A DNA stretch of 64,000 bases from CF-39 sp035651155 (GCA_035651155.1 DASRGG010000023.1:14218-78217), one strand, 5' to 3'. Counted from the stretch's first letter, positions 1-8,975 are shown. Numbers and translations are program-made. The notes: generated by a model not told the origin, from the letters alone.

Positions 1-686
1 CCGTGGGCCTGACGCGCCGCGGATTCCGCGTCGGCGTCATGGACGGCGACATCACCGGACCGTCGATCCCGCGGATGTTCGGCGTGAAGGAGAAGCCCGT
101 CTCGCCCGACGGCAAGATGCTCCGACCGCCGCGCTCGCGCGGCGGCATCCCGATCATGTCGATGAACCTCATCCTCCCGAGCGAGGAGGAGGCGGTCATC
201 TGGCGCGGCCCGATGGTGGCCGGCGCGATCCGTCAGTTCTTCACCGACGTCCAGTGGGGCGAGCTCGACTATCTCATCGTCGATCTTCCGCCGGGGACCA
301 GCGACGCGCCGCTCACCGTGATGCAGGCGCTGCCCGTCGATGGCGTCATCCTTGTCACGACGCCTCAGGCGCTCGCCACGATGATCGTGACGAAGGCGGT
401 GAAGCTGGTGAAGCAGCTCGGCGGCGACATCCTCGGCGTCGTCGAGAACATGGCCTACGTGAGGATGCCGAGCGGCGACCGATTCGAGGTGTTCGGACCG
501 TCGCAGGGTCTGAAGCTCGTCATCGCCGCCAACGCGCCGCTCATCGCGAGCATCCCGATCGACCCCGAGATCGCGAAGGACGCGGACAGCGGTGACATCG
601 AGTCGTACACGTCCTCCGAGATGGACGCACTCGTCGAGAACTTCGTGAAGGCCGCGCCGCTGAAGGAGCCCTCAGCCGCGCGCTGA
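1..686 (+). CDS. mrp: Mrp/NBP35-family P-loop ATPase, 5' end outside window
   Basis: C-terminal 227 or so residues of an Mrp/ApbC-type MinD-like ATPase. These are cytoplasmic scaffolds or carriers for Fe-S clusters. Visible family signatures are the switch-like MDGDITGPSIPRMFG, the IVDLPPGTSDAPLT Walker B region and VENMAY. The Walker A loop must lie upstream of base 1, so the start is missing. Where most Mrp proteins carry a CPxC pair (after ENMxY) this protein reads VRMPSGDRFEVFG, so the cluster-bridging cysteines are absent; some Mrp subfamilies share this. The stop is followed by a 156-bp gap in which I see nothing beyond the promoter-like box of the next gene. Confidence 0.9.
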   Translation, partial: VGLTRRGFRVGVMDGDITGPSIPRMFGVKEKPVSPDGKMLRPPRSRGGIPIMSMNLILPSEEEAVIWRGPMVAGAIRQFFTDVQWGELDYLIVDLPPGTSDAPLTVMQALPVDGVILVTTPQALATMIVTKAVKLVKQLGGDILGVVENMAYVRMPSGDRFEVFGPSQGLKLVIAANAPLIASIPIDPEIAKDADSGDIESYTSSEMDALVENFVKAAPLKEPSAAR

Positions 687-830
687 AGCCGCTGTGACCT
701 GAGCGGAGCCCAGCTCCCGGCGCCGACCGCGGGGAGCGACGTCGCGCGAGTCCACGCCTCGGATCTGCGCGGGCAGTGCCAGCACGATCGCACCTCCGGC
801 AGCCCTCGGACGCGCGACGACAGCGGTCGG

Positions 831-836
831 CATACT
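831..836 (+). promoter_or_regulatory. -10-like box of a putative leaderless start
   Basis: CATACT lies 6 nt before the ATG of the flippase gene, with no ribosome-binding site between. The geometry matches other leaderless starts in this window. Confidence 0.4.
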
Positions 837-842
837 CGCGCG

Positions 843-2084
843 ATGCTCTCCCGCGCGCGCACACACTCCGGCGCGCTCTTCCTGCTCGTCGCGACGAGCG
901 TGGCGAACGTCCTCGCGTACGGCTACCAGGTGGTGCAGGCGCGGCTGCTGAAGCCGGAGGACTACGCCGCGCTCACGGCGCTCTTCGGCATCCTCATCCT
1001 CGAATCGGTCTCGAGCCAGGTCATCCAGTCCGCCACCGCCACGCTGACCGCGCGCTATCGCGCGCGCGACGAGCAGGATGCGCTGCACGCGTTCGTGAGG
1101 CGCTGGTCCGTCCGCATCGGCGGCGGCGCGGCGGCGCTCGGCGCCATCGTGGTGCTGCTCTCGCCCATCGTCTCGAGCGCGCTCTCCCTGCCGCCGATCT
1201 CCGTCGCGCTCGTCGGCGTGGCGTTGTTCTTCGCGCTCGTCTTCACCTTCGTCCTCGGCCTGCTGCAGGGCCTCGCGCGGTTCGTGTGGATGGGGAGCGC
1301 GCTCATCGCGCAGGCCGGGAGCCGGCTGCTCATCGGCGTCGGCCTCGTCCTCCTCGGCCTGGGCGTCGACGGCGCGTTCGCCGGCGCGGCGGCCGCCGTG
1401 GTGGTGAGCCTGGTCGTCGCGGCCGTCCCCGTGCTCGCTCTCCTGCGGGCGGCGCGTCGGACGACCGCCGTCGTCGAGCTCGGCTCGGCGGAGACACGCT
1501 TCTTCGCGCTCTCCGCGGTCGTCCTGCTGGCCTACGCGGCGCTCACGAACGTCGACGCGGTGCTCGCGCGCTCCCTGCTCGCCCCGGATCAAGCCGGCGC
1601 GTACGCGGGCGCGATCACGATGGGCAAGATCGTCCTCTTCGCGCCCATCGCCGTCGGATTCATCCTCCTCGAGCGCACGGCGAGCGCGCACGCGCGCGGT
1701 GAGGACACCGATCGCATGCTCTTCCTCGCGCTCGGGTTCGTGCTCGTGACGAGCGGGATCGTGGCCGTCGCGTATGTCGCGCTTCCGGGGCTGCTGGTGC
1801 CGATCGTGGTGGGATCGCAGTACCCGGAGACGGCGAAGGTCGTGGGCCTGTACGGTCTCGCGGCGCTCGCGAACGCGCTCCTCAACCTGTGGATCGCGTA
1901 CTTCATCGGACGCGGGGAGATGCGCGTCGGTCTGGTCCTGGCGCTTGCGGTCGCGGCGGAGCTGATGCTGCTCTTCACCACGGTCAGCGACGCGGTGTCG
2001 ATGGCGCGCGTCGTCCTGGCGGTGGCACTCGCGACGCAAGCTGCCGCGATCGTGAGCTACGTGCTGGTGCGGCGCGCGCGTTAG
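843..2084 (+). CDS. Polytopic flippase-like protein (MATE/Wzx superfamily)
   Basis: 413 residues, almost entirely hydrophobic helices (about 10-12 segments), with the organisation of oligosaccharide flippases / polysaccharide-export proteins of the MOP superfamily. The N-terminus has a family-like pattern (SVANVLAYGYQVVQARLLKPEDYAAL, in pieces). Such proteins move lipid-linked glycans across the cytoplasmic membrane, which would suit the glycan operon at 14616-26346, although the two loci are separated by the surface-protein locus. The start is chosen at the ATG just downstream of a -10-like box. The substrate cannot be told from sequence. Confidence 0.75.
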   Translation: MLSRARTHSGALFLLVATSVANVLAYGYQVVQARLLKPEDYAALTALFGILILESVSSQVIQSATATLTARYRARDEQDALHAFVRRWSVRIGGGAAALGAIVVLLSPIVSSALSLPPISVALVGVALFFALVFTFVLGLLQGLARFVWMGSALIAQAGSRLLIGVGLVLLGLGVDGAFAGAAAAVVVSLVVAAVPVLALLRAARRTTAVVELGSAETRFFALSAVVLLAYAALTNVDAVLARSLLAPDQAGAYAGAITMGKIVLFAPIAVGFILLERTASAHARGEDTDRMLFLALGFVLVTSGIVAVAYVALPGLLVPIVVGSQYPETAKVVGLYGLAALANALLNLWIAYFIGRGEMRVGLVLALAVAAELMLLFTTVSDAVSMARVVLAVALATQAAAIVSYVLVRRAR

Positions 2085-2091
2085 CCGCGTG

Positions 2092-2745
2092 TCAGGCGAA
2101 GGGCGTCTCCACCAGACCGTTGCGCACCGCGTAGATCGCGGCCTGCGTGCGGTCCGAGACGTTGAGCTTCTCGAGGATCGCGGCGACGTGGCTCTTCACG
2201 GTCTCCGGCGAAAGCACGAGCTTCTCGGCGATCTCTCGGTTCGAGAGCCCTTCGGCGACGAGCGCAAGGATCTCGCGCTCGCGCTTGGTCAGGTTCTTCG
2301 CCGTCGGGCTCGGCCCGCCAGCGCCGCTCGGCTTCATCTCGCTCAACATGCCCTTCAGCATCTGCGACTCGATGAATGCCCCGCCGGTCGCGACCTGCCG
2401 GATCGCGTCGAGCAGCTCATCCTTCGACACGTCCTTCAGGAGGTAGCCGGCAGCACCGGCGCGCACGGCGTCGCGGAGATACACGGGGTTGTCGTGCATG
2501 GTCAGCATCACGACGGCGGTGCGCGGCCGCTCCTCTTTGATCTTTCGCGTGGCCTCGAGCCCGTCCATGTCCGGCATCTTCACGTCCATGAGGACGACGT
2601 CCGGGAGCTCGCGCCGCGCCACCTCGAGCGCTTCGCGGCCGGTCCGCGCGACGCCGACCACGGACACGTCGCCGGCGCCTCCGAGCATCGCCGCGATCCC
2701 CTGACGGACGAGCTCGTGGTCGTCGACGAGCATCACTCGAGTCAT
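2092..2745 (-). CDS. NarL/LuxR-type response regulator
   Basis: 217 residues. The N-terminal receiver domain has the acidic pair in MLVDDHELV, the phospho-acceptor Asp in VVLMDVKMPDMDG and the conserved Lys in GYLLKDVSK. The C-terminal LuxR helix-turn-helix has LTKREREILALVAEGLSNREIAEKL and SPETVKSHVAAILEKL. A phosphorylation-controlled transcription factor. No cognate kinase is adjacent; the nearest NarL-type kinase is at 30111-32228. The start is the ATG 7 nt after a TAGAAT box, suggesting a leaderless transcript; a longer in-frame reading upstream is low-complexity and unlikely to be coding. Confidence 0.92.
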   Translation of the reverse strand: MTRVMLVDDHELVRQGIAAMLGGAGDVSVVGVARTGREALEVARRELPDVVLMDVKMPDMDGLEATRKIKEERPRTAVVMLTMHDNPVYLRDAVRAGAAGYLLKDVSKDELLDAIRQVATGGAFIESQMLKGMLSEMKPSGAGGPSPTAKNLTKREREILALVAEGLSNREIAEKLVLSPETVKSHVAAILEKLNVSDRTQAAIYAVRNGLVETPFA

Positions 2746-2752
2746 CGACCGG

Positions 2753-2758
2753 ATTCTA
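2753..2758 (-). promoter_or_regulatory. -10 box of a leaderless promoter
   Basis: Read on the minus strand, TAGAAT followed by 7 nt and the ATG of the response regulator. No Shine-Dalgarno sequence lies between. Confidence 0.55.
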
Positions 2759-2770
2759 GGCGGCTCACGC

Positions 2771-3223
2771 TCAGTACATCGCCAGCCAGAGGAGATAGCC
2801 GACGAGCGCGAGGACGATGAGCGAGAGGACCGCGATGGTGACGATGCCGAGCGCGCCGAGCCCCGATTCACCGGGCTCCTCGCCACGCATCGCGCTGCGG
2901 ATCGCCTGGGCCAGCTCTTTGCCCGTCGCGTCCTTGCGCAGCCAGCCGCGTCCGTCATCGAGCCTGCGCGCGAGCTGGCGTCCATCGCGCTCGTTGCCGG
3001 AGAGGACGAGCGAGGGCGCGCCGATCGTCGCGTCGGTGTAGCCGGCCAGCAGCGTGCCGTCGACGAGCGCGACGTCGGGTCGCCATTCCCGCTGCTTCGC
3101 GGCTTCGGTGACGCTCGGCACGCGTCGCACGTCGTAGTCGCCCTCGAGGCGAAGGAGCGTCTCGAGACCGGATGCGATCACCGGATGCGCGACGACGATC
3201 AAGACCTTCGGCACTGCCACCAC
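2771..3223 (-). CDS. Degenerate receiver-domain protein with C-terminal membrane anchor
   Basis: 150 residues. The first ~110 residues fold-match a CheY-like receiver (VLIVVAHPVIASGLETLLRLEG; VALVDGTLLAG; APSLVLSGN), but the acidic pair that binds Mg2+ is replaced by AH and the usual signalling Lys region is altered, so phosphorylation is doubtful even though an Asp sits at the strand-3 position. The last ~28 residues form one hydrophobic helix (IVTIAVLSLIVLALVGYLLW), giving a tail-anchored protein with the receiver in the cytoplasm. It is divergent from the giant receiver/collagen protein at 3449 and follows the LuxR regulator in orientation, so a shared signalling role is plausible (inference). 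GTG start; GTG GTG tandem codons make the exact start uncertain. Confidence 0.7.
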   Translation of the reverse strand: MVAVPKVLIVVAHPVIASGLETLLRLEGDYDVRRVPSVTEAAKQREWRPDVALVDGTLLAGYTDATIGAPSLVLSGNERDGRQLARRLDDGRGWLRKDATGKELAQAIRSAMRGEEPGESGLGALGIVTIAVLSLIVLALVGYLLWLAMY

Positions 3224-3448
3224 CGCCTATTCAATAAGGAGCGAGGTCGCCTGGCGAGCGACCTGTCGCCCTTCGAGACGCATTGTCACATTTCGCAACA
3301 TCGTCCTCCTACCAATCTCCGCCTGGCGTCCGATGCCCCCAAACGCCCCGAAAAACGAGGCTATCCACGTGCCCGGGCGGGCTGGGAACCGGCCGGACAT
3401 CCCACGGATGGCCGTGAGGCGCTACAGCGAGAGGGACAGGCGAAGGGC
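3224..3448. promoter_or_regulatory. Divergent intergenic region with a hairpin
   Basis: 225 bp between divergent genes. It holds a 7-bp inverted repeat (AGGTCGC / GCGACCT, 3245-3265) close to the minus-strand start, and is locally less GC-rich (TCACATTTCGCAACATCG, then AAACGCCCCGAAAAACGAGG). I could not identify an unambiguous -35/-10 pair or a known riboswitch. Presumably it carries promoters for both genes. Confidence 0.4.
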
Positions 3449-6400
3449 ATGGCGACCCGCGTTCTGATCGTCGACGATCACCTCGCGATCCGAGAAGGGA
3501 TCCGTTCTCTTCTCGCGCCCGAGAGCGATTTCGTCGTCGTCGGCGAAGCGGTCGACGGCAACGACGGCATCGCGAAAGCGCTCTCCCTCAAGCCGGACCT
3601 CATCGTCCTCGACAACTCGATGCCCGGGAAGACCGGCCTCGAGGTCGCGCGGGAGCTCCGGCCCCTGCTCCCGGACACGGCGATCGTCTTCCTCACCCTC
3701 GACCCGGGCATCCGCGACCTCGCGCTCGCGGTGGGCGCGGTCGCGCACATCAGCAAGGACACGCCGCCGCCGCAGATGCTCAAGGTGCTGCGCAACGCCG
3801 CGCAGCAGCAGGAGCGGCGTCGCAACGCGCCGCCCGCCCTCAGCGAGAAGGAGCGCGCGCTCGCGACCGCGCTTCTCGACGCGAAGCTGCTCACCGACGC
3901 ACAGATCGACACGGTCATCGCGCAACGGCAGCCGCGCGAGCTCCTCTCGGCCGCGCTGCTGCGTTCGAAGCTCGTCCCCGACGTGCAGCTCGCGCAAGTC
4001 CTCTCCCGCGTGAGCGGACGTCCACTCATGACGCTCGCGCCACGACCCGAGGAATCCGTTCCCGGCGGAACCCGGACATCGGGGCGTGCCGCGCGACGGC
4101 TGATCGACCCGATCGATCCGACCGTCGCGCGGCAGATCCCCCGGCGGTTCAGCGAGGAGCGGCACGCGATCCTCGTCACCTTCGGCCGCAGCGAAGCGAC
4201 GCTCGCGCTCGCGGATCCGCTCGACGAGCAGACGCGCCGCGAGGTGACCGACATGCTCGCCGGCCTTCGCGTCAACGTCGTCGTCGCGAGCCTCGGCGAC
4301 ATCGACGCCGCGATAGCGCGCGCGTTCGGCGCGCCCACCACGAACATCGTCACGTTCCCAGCGACCGGACATCGCAAGCGTTCGCGCCGCCGCCCGCTCA
4401 TGCTCGTCGCGGCGGTCGCCGCGGTTTTCCTGCTCTTCGCGACCGGCCTCGGCATCCTGCTCGCGCCGGCCTCGAGCGGCGTGCAGGCCCGCGCGCAGCT
4501 CACGATCTTCCAGGGCACCGTCGAGTATCGCCGCGCGGGCGGCGCGTACACGACCGCGGCGAGCGGCCAGCTCGTCCGTCAGGGCGACAGTGTGCGCACC
4601 GCGGCGAACACGCATGCGGCCCTGGCGTTCTTCGACAACTCCGTCGTCGTGTTCGAGCCCGCCACGGAGATCGACGTCGTCTCGCTCCGAGCGCTCAGCG
4701 GCGGCGACATCGACGTGACGCTGCGGCAGGCGTCCGGCAAGACGTGGCACGTCGTGTCGCATCAGCTGACGCCGCAGGGTCGCTACGTCGTGCTCACGCC
4801 CGTGTCGCAGACGACCGTCACCGGGACCGCGTTCCAGGTGCGCGTCGAAGCCGCGACCGGCGCGACGACCGTGACCACCACGGACGGGGTCGTGCGCACG
4901 AGCGGCGTCGACGAGGCCGCGTCGACGACGATGCAGATCACCGCGGGCAACGGCACGACGGTGAGCGCAAAGGGCGCGAAGCCGCAGGAACCGGTCGCGA
5001 TGCCGCAACCGATGGTGACGTTCACGCTCGATACGTCGCGCGACGCGGTCGTCGTCGCGCCCAACGGCGAGGCCGCGGGCGTGAGGGGCGGCGCCATCGT
5101 CCGGTACATCCCGGGTTCGGTGGTCGCGATCAAGGGTTCCCAGGTGATCGTGAGCGTGCCTGGCGACAGCGATCGCTACGCCGCGATCGTGCAGCCGTCG
5201 GACGCGACCGCGTCGAGCGTGAACGTGCAAGCGCAGCTGCGTACGACGAGCGGCGCGGTCGCAGGCCAGATCACCGATCAGGCGACGGTCGCCGGCGGGG
5301 TCGCGAAGACCGGCGTCGGCGTCACGCCACAGGGCCTCATCTCGCTCTCGGGGTCGCAGGTCGAGCAGTTCCCGTCGCCGGTCATCGCCGCGGCGCCACC
5401 CGCCGCGACGTTCGACCCCTTCGCTTTCGTCCGCGCGGGCGCGAGTCCCGGTAACCCTGGTCCCGCGGGCGCCCCCGGCTCGCCCGGCCCCGCTGGTCCA
5501 CCCGGCCCGGCTGGTCCGACCGGCGCGCCCGGCTCGCCTGGCCCGCAGGGTCCGCCCGGTCCACCGGGCGCTCCGGGCGCCAACGGCGCGCCAGGTCCGT
5601 CCGGTGCGCCGGGTCCCGCCGGCGCGACAGGCGCTCCTGGCCCCGCGGGCTCTCCAGGCCCGGCGGGGTCTCCCGGTGCTCAAGGCGCTACGGGTCCTGC
5701 GGGCACCGCCGGCGCCGCCGGCCCGTCTGGTGCATCGGGTCCCGCCGGTCCGACTGGTCCGCAGGGCGCGACGGGCGCGACCGGGCCGCAAGGGAACACC
5801 GGCGCGACGGGTCCGCAGGGCAACACCGGTGCGACCGGTCCGGTCGGTGCGACCGGTGCCACAGGTCCTGTCGGTCCCACCGGTCCGCAGGGTCCGACCG
5901 GTGACACCGGCGCGACCGGCGCGACGGGTCCGCAAGGCAACACCGGCGCCACTGGACCGCAGGGCAACACCGGTGCGACCGGTACCGTCGGGACCGTGAC
6001 CGACGGGACGACGACGATCACGAACCCGACCTCACTCAGCTTCACGAACGGCTTCGCGGTGTCAGGGACGAATGGTGCGACCGCGACGATCGACGGCAGT
6101 GGCTTCGTGCACCGCACCGGAAACGTGAGCGAGAGCGTGAATGGGAACAAGACGTTCACCGGCGACGGCACCGGCAACACGAACACGCTCACGGTGCAGC
6201 CGAGCGCGAGCCTGAGCTCGGGCAGCGCGCTGAACGTGAACACCGGCACGTCCGCGCCGACGGCCGGGAACACACAGGGCTTCGGTCTGAATGTCAGCGG
6301 TTCCGGCGCGTTCACCTCGACGAACTTCGTGCGCATCGAGAACTCAGGGACCTTCACCGGGACGCTCGTGAACCTCGTCGCGAACAGCACGACGAGCGGC

Positions 6401-8461
6401 ACGGTCCTGGGCATCAGCGCGATCAGCCTCACGACGGGCCGCGCCGTCGACATCCAGCTCGCCGCGCTCTACTCGGGCACGTCGGCGACGACGGGCGCGG
6501 TGAACGTCCAAGCCGGCGCGTTCACCGGCAACATCTTCTCGGTGTCGTCGATCGGCACGGGCCAGCTCGCGTCGTCGAACCTCGCGAATCTCACGAGCCA
6601 GCAGCTCGTCGGTCGTCTCCTCTACGTGAACTCGACCGGCGCGTACGCGGGCACCGGCGCCGTCGAGATCGCGCTGAACCCGACCACCGGTTCGCCGACG
6701 GGCACGGGTCTGCTCATCGACGCCGCGAGCGGCTTCAGCGGCAAGTTCGTCGACTTCCAGATCATCGGCACGGGGTCGGTGTTCAGCGTCGACTCGACGG
6801 GAACGCTGACCGCCGCGAACCTCGCGACGACCGGCAACATCACGCAGACCGGTAGCGGGACGCTCTCGACCGGCACGGGGGCGATCAGCCTGAACGGCGA
6901 CGTGACCCTCGCGAACAGCAAGAACTTCACCGCGGCGGGTGGCACGAGCGCCTTCAACTTCTCGGCCGCGAGCGGCCAGTTCGACACGAGCACGGGCAAT
7001 GTGAACCTGAACGGCAACGTGACCGTGGCGTCGGGCAAGAACTTCACGCAGGCAGGCTCCGGCACGTTCTCGACCGGTACCGGTGCGAACAGCCTGAACG
7101 GCAACACGACCGTCGCGTCGGGCGCGACCCTCACCGCGTCGCAGGGCGTTACGACCGGCACGGGTACGACGCTCGCGACCGGCAACGGCGTGACGACGGG
7201 TAAGGCGCTCGCGATCGACACCGGCACATCAGCGTTCTCGACGAACGGCGCCGTGTCGGTCACGAGCACCGGCAACTTCACCGGCACGCTCGCGCGCCTC
7301 ACCGCGAACAGCACGACGGCGGGCACGGTGCTCGGCGTCACGGCGACCGGCCTCACGACGGGGAAGGCGGTCCAGGTGGATCTCGGGACGGCGGCCTACA
7401 CCGGCACCGGCGCCATCGATGTGACCGCGAACACCGCGGCGACCGGCACGCTCGTCAACGTCTCGGGAACGACACTCGGCGCGAACGGCGGCACCGGGAT
7501 CAAAGTGGCGACCGGCACTCCCAGCGGCGCCGACCCGGCCGTTGGCAAGGCGCTCGCGGTCGCGCTCGGCGGCGCCGCCTCCGGCACGGGCGTCTACGTC
7601 AACTCGGCCACCGGCTACACGGGCAACCTGCTCGATCTGCGGATCAACGCGGCAAGTGTGTTCAGCGTCAGCAACTCGACCGTCAGCACGAGCCTGAACT
7701 TCTCGCAGACTGGCGCCACGACGTTCAGCACCGGCACGGGCGCGGTCACGCTGAACGGCAACACCTCGACCGCGAGCGGCGTGACGGTGACCGCGGGCTC
7801 GGGCATCACGACCGGTACCGCGGTGACCGTGAGCTCGGCGCTGACGACCGGTAAGGCCGTCGCCATCTCGACGGGCAACGGCCTCACGACCGGTCAGGCC
7901 GTGACCATCGACACCGGAACGTCCAACTTCACGTCTACGTCAGGCGGTGCGTTCGGCATCACCGCCAACAGCACCACCTCCGGTGTGGTGATGGGCATCA
8001 GCGCGACGGGTCTGACGAACGCGACACCGGGCAAGGCGTTCGCGGTCACGCTCGGGACGGCCGGCACCGGCATCTACGTGAACACGAGCGCCGGCTACAC
8101 GGGCAGCCTGCTGGATCTGAACGTGAACGGCACGGGCGTCTTCAGGGTGAACGAGACCGGCATCCAGGTCGGCTCGACCGCGAACGTCGCCACGATCTCG
8201 GCGATCGAGGTCGGCACCTGTCAGAACACCGGTGGTACGCAGACCACGACCTGCAGCGCCGCCAACGGCAATACCACGGGCATCACGCTCTCGGCCCTGA
8301 CGACGACCGACAGCATCACCGTCACTGCGCGTACGTCCGCGACCAATGGTCGTCCGTGCATGGTCGACAACATCCAGGCGGGCACGAGCTTCCGAATCAA
8401 CTGCGCCGGTGGCAACCCGGGCACCAACCTCATCTGGAACGTCCTGATCGTCAGGCATTAG
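3449..8461 (+). CDS. Giant transmembrane receiver-MshEN-FecR-collagen surface protein
   Basis: 1670 residues, apparently one polypeptide crossing the membrane. Residues 1-~120: intact receiver domain (D9-D10, phospho-acceptor D55, T83, K103). ~135-300: MshEN / GspE N-terminal-like domain with two ALLxxxLLT-type repeats; in other proteins this fold binds c-di-GMP, but the canonical Arg and Gly are not clearly kept. ~316-338: single membrane helix. ~345-515: FecR-like domain. ~668-846: about 59 uninterrupted Gly-X-Y collagen triplets. ~850-1590: Thr/Gly/Asn-rich beta-type repeats (TTGKA, NSTTSGTVLG patterns). The last ~80 residues hold four cysteines, perhaps a trimeric head. Predicted topology: signalling domains in the cytoplasm, collagen stalk and head outside. 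The start is the ATG after a GAGGGACAGG ribosome site and directly before the receiver. I know of no described family with this architecture. Confidence 0.88.
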   Translation: MATRVLIVDDHLAIREGIRSLLAPESDFVVVGEAVDGNDGIAKALSLKPDLIVLDNSMPGKTGLEVARELRPLLPDTAIVFLTLDPGIRDLALAVGAVAHISKDTPPPQMLKVLRNAAQQQERRRNAPPALSEKERALATALLDAKLLTDAQIDTVIAQRQPRELLSAALLRSKLVPDVQLAQVLSRVSGRPLMTLAPRPEESVPGGTRTSGRAARRLIDPIDPTVARQIPRRFSEERHAILVTFGRSEATLALADPLDEQTRREVTDMLAGLRVNVVVASLGDIDAAIARAFGAPTTNIVTFPATGHRKRSRRRPLMLVAAVAAVFLLFATGLGILLAPASSGVQARAQLTIFQGTVEYRRAGGAYTTAASGQLVRQGDSVRTAANTHAALAFFDNSVVVFEPATEIDVVSLRALSGGDIDVTLRQASGKTWHVVSHQLTPQGRYVVLTPVSQTTVTGTAFQVRVEAATGATTVTTTDGVVRTSGVDEAASTTMQITAGNGTTVSAKGAKPQEPVAMPQPMVTFTLDTSRDAVVVAPNGEAAGVRGGAIVRYIPGSVVAIKGSQVIVSVPGDSDRYAAIVQPSDATASSVNVQAQLRTTSGAVAGQITDQATVAGGVAKTGVGVTPQGLISLSGSQVEQFPSPVIAAAPPAATFDPFAFVRAGASPGNPGPAGAPGSPGPAGPPGPAGPTGAPGSPGPQGPPGPPGAPGANGAPGPSGAPGPAGATGAPGPAGSPGPAGSPGAQGATGPAGTAGAAGPSGASGPAGPTGPQGATGATGPQGNTGATGPQGNTGATGPVGATGATGPVGPTGPQGPTGDTGATGATGPQGNTGATGPQGNTGATGTVGTVTDGTTTITNPTSLSFTNGFAVSGTNGATATIDGSGFVHRTGNVSESVNGNKTFTGDGTGNTNTLTVQPSASLSSGSALNVNTGTSAPTAGNTQGFGLNVSGSGAFTSTNFVRIENSGTFTGTLVNLVANSTTSGTVLGISAISLTTGRAVDIQLAALYSGTSATTGAVNVQAGAFTGNIFSVSSIGTGQLASSNLANLTSQQLVGRLLYVNSTGAYAGTGAVEIALNPTTGSPTGTGLLIDAASGFSGKFVDFQIIGTGSVFSVDSTGTLTAANLATTGNITQTGSGTLSTGTGAISLNGDVTLANSKNFTAAGGTSAFNFSAASGQFDTSTGNVNLNGNVTVASGKNFTQAGSGTFSTGTGANSLNGNTTVASGATLTASQGVTTGTGTTLATGNGVTTGKALAIDTGTSAFSTNGAVSVTSTGNFTGTLARLTANSTTAGTVLGVTATGLTTGKAVQVDLGTAAYTGTGAIDVTANTAATGTLVNVSGTTLGANGGTGIKVATGTPSGADPAVGKALAVALGGAASGTGVYVNSATGYTGNLLDLRINAASVFSVSNSTVSTSLNFSQTGATTFSTGTGAVTLNGNTSTASGVTVTAGSGITTGTAVTVSSALTTGKAVAISTGNGLTTGQAVTIDTGTSNFTSTSGGAFGITANSTTSGVVMGISATGLTNATPGKAFAVTLGTAGTGIYVNTSAGYTGSLLDLNVNGTGVFRVNETGIQVGSTANVATISAIEVGTCQNTGGTQTTTCSAANGNTTGITLSALTTTDSITVTARTSATNGRPCMVDNIQAGTSFRINCAGGNPGTNLIWNVLIVRH
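5450..5984 (+). repeat. Collagen-like Gly-X-Y coding repeat
   Basis: About 59 consecutive 9-bp units encoding Gly-X-Y, rich in Gly-Pro-Ala and later Gly-Ala-Thr and Gly-Asn-Thr triplets. Near-identical blocks (GATGPQGNT) recur at the 3' end. Such tracts form a triple helix and imply a trimer. They are prone to length change by recombination and to assembly error. Confidence 0.93.
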
Positions 8462-8471
8462 GCTGCCCACA

Positions 8472-8975
8472 TTGGGAACGGGTGTTCGTTCGGATGACGC
8501 GATCACGATCCCCGTCGCTCCGCTGCGGAGGATCGTCACGATCGTCGTCGCGGCGGCGATCGTCGCCCTTGTTCTCATCGTCGCGGTCAGCCAGCGTGAC
8601 CGCGTGCGCCTCCTGGTCGGTGGCACTCCCGCGGCGTACATCGACGCGACCACGTACCAGTCGGTCGTGCTCACGACGAACCAGGTCTACTTCGGCAGGC
8701 TGCGCATCGACGGCGACGTGTACCTCCTGAGCGACGTGTACTCGCTCAACGCGTCCGGCGACTCGTCGAGCGGCAGCGTGCAGCTCGTGAAGCGCGGTGG
8801 CGAGCTGAGCGGCCCGGCCGAACCCATGGTCATCCCGGGCAGCGCCGTGCTGTTCTTCGAGAACATGCGGCAGGACTCGCAGGTGATGAACGCGATCCGG
8901 CAGATCAAGTCCGGCAATACGTCCACGCCCGCCCCGGCGCGCACGGCCACCCCGGCCCCGAGCGCGACGCGCTGA
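8472..8975 (+). CDS. Signal-anchored protein, first of three tandem paralogs
   Basis: 167 residues. After a short cytoplasmic tail comes one membrane helix (IVTIVVAAAIVALVLIVAV), then an outer domain with the pattern YQSVVLTTNQVYFGRL, LLSDVYSL, LVKRGGEL, VLFFENMRQDSQVMNAI, ending in a Pro/Thr/Ala-rich tail. The next two genes share the same pattern, so this is a tandem family. I do not recognise a function; similar small proteins occur in uncultured bacteria as hypotheticals. TTG is the only usable start, 10 nt after the giant surface-protein stop and without a good ribosome site, so translational coupling is likely. Confidence 0.75.
   Translation: MGTGVRSDDAITIPVAPLRRIVTIVVAAAIVALVLIVAVSQRDRVRLLVGGTPAAYIDATTYQSVVLTTNQVYFGRLRIDGDVYLLSDVYSLNASGDSSSGSVQLVKRGGELSGPAEPMVIPGSAVLFFENMRQDSQVMNAIRQIKSGNTSTPAPARTATPAPSATR

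Noticed and set aside
687..842. Small minus-strand ORF between the Mrp and flippase genes
   Set aside because: About 50 Arg/Ala-rich codons without motif or ribosome site; treated as non-coding.
3224..3448. Second c-di-GMP riboswitch in front of the collagen surface protein
   Set aside because: The GACGCAAAGCC and GGCAAAC blocks are absent.
3422..5935. Long antisense open frame opposite the receiver/collagen gene
   Set aside because: Low-complexity Arg/Gly/Thr translation mirroring the collagen repeat; no start context and no domain.
5450..5984. Gly-X-Y tract as a CRISPR-like or non-coding repeat array
   Set aside because: Units are 9 bp, codon-phased and without spacers; the reading frame is intact on both sides.
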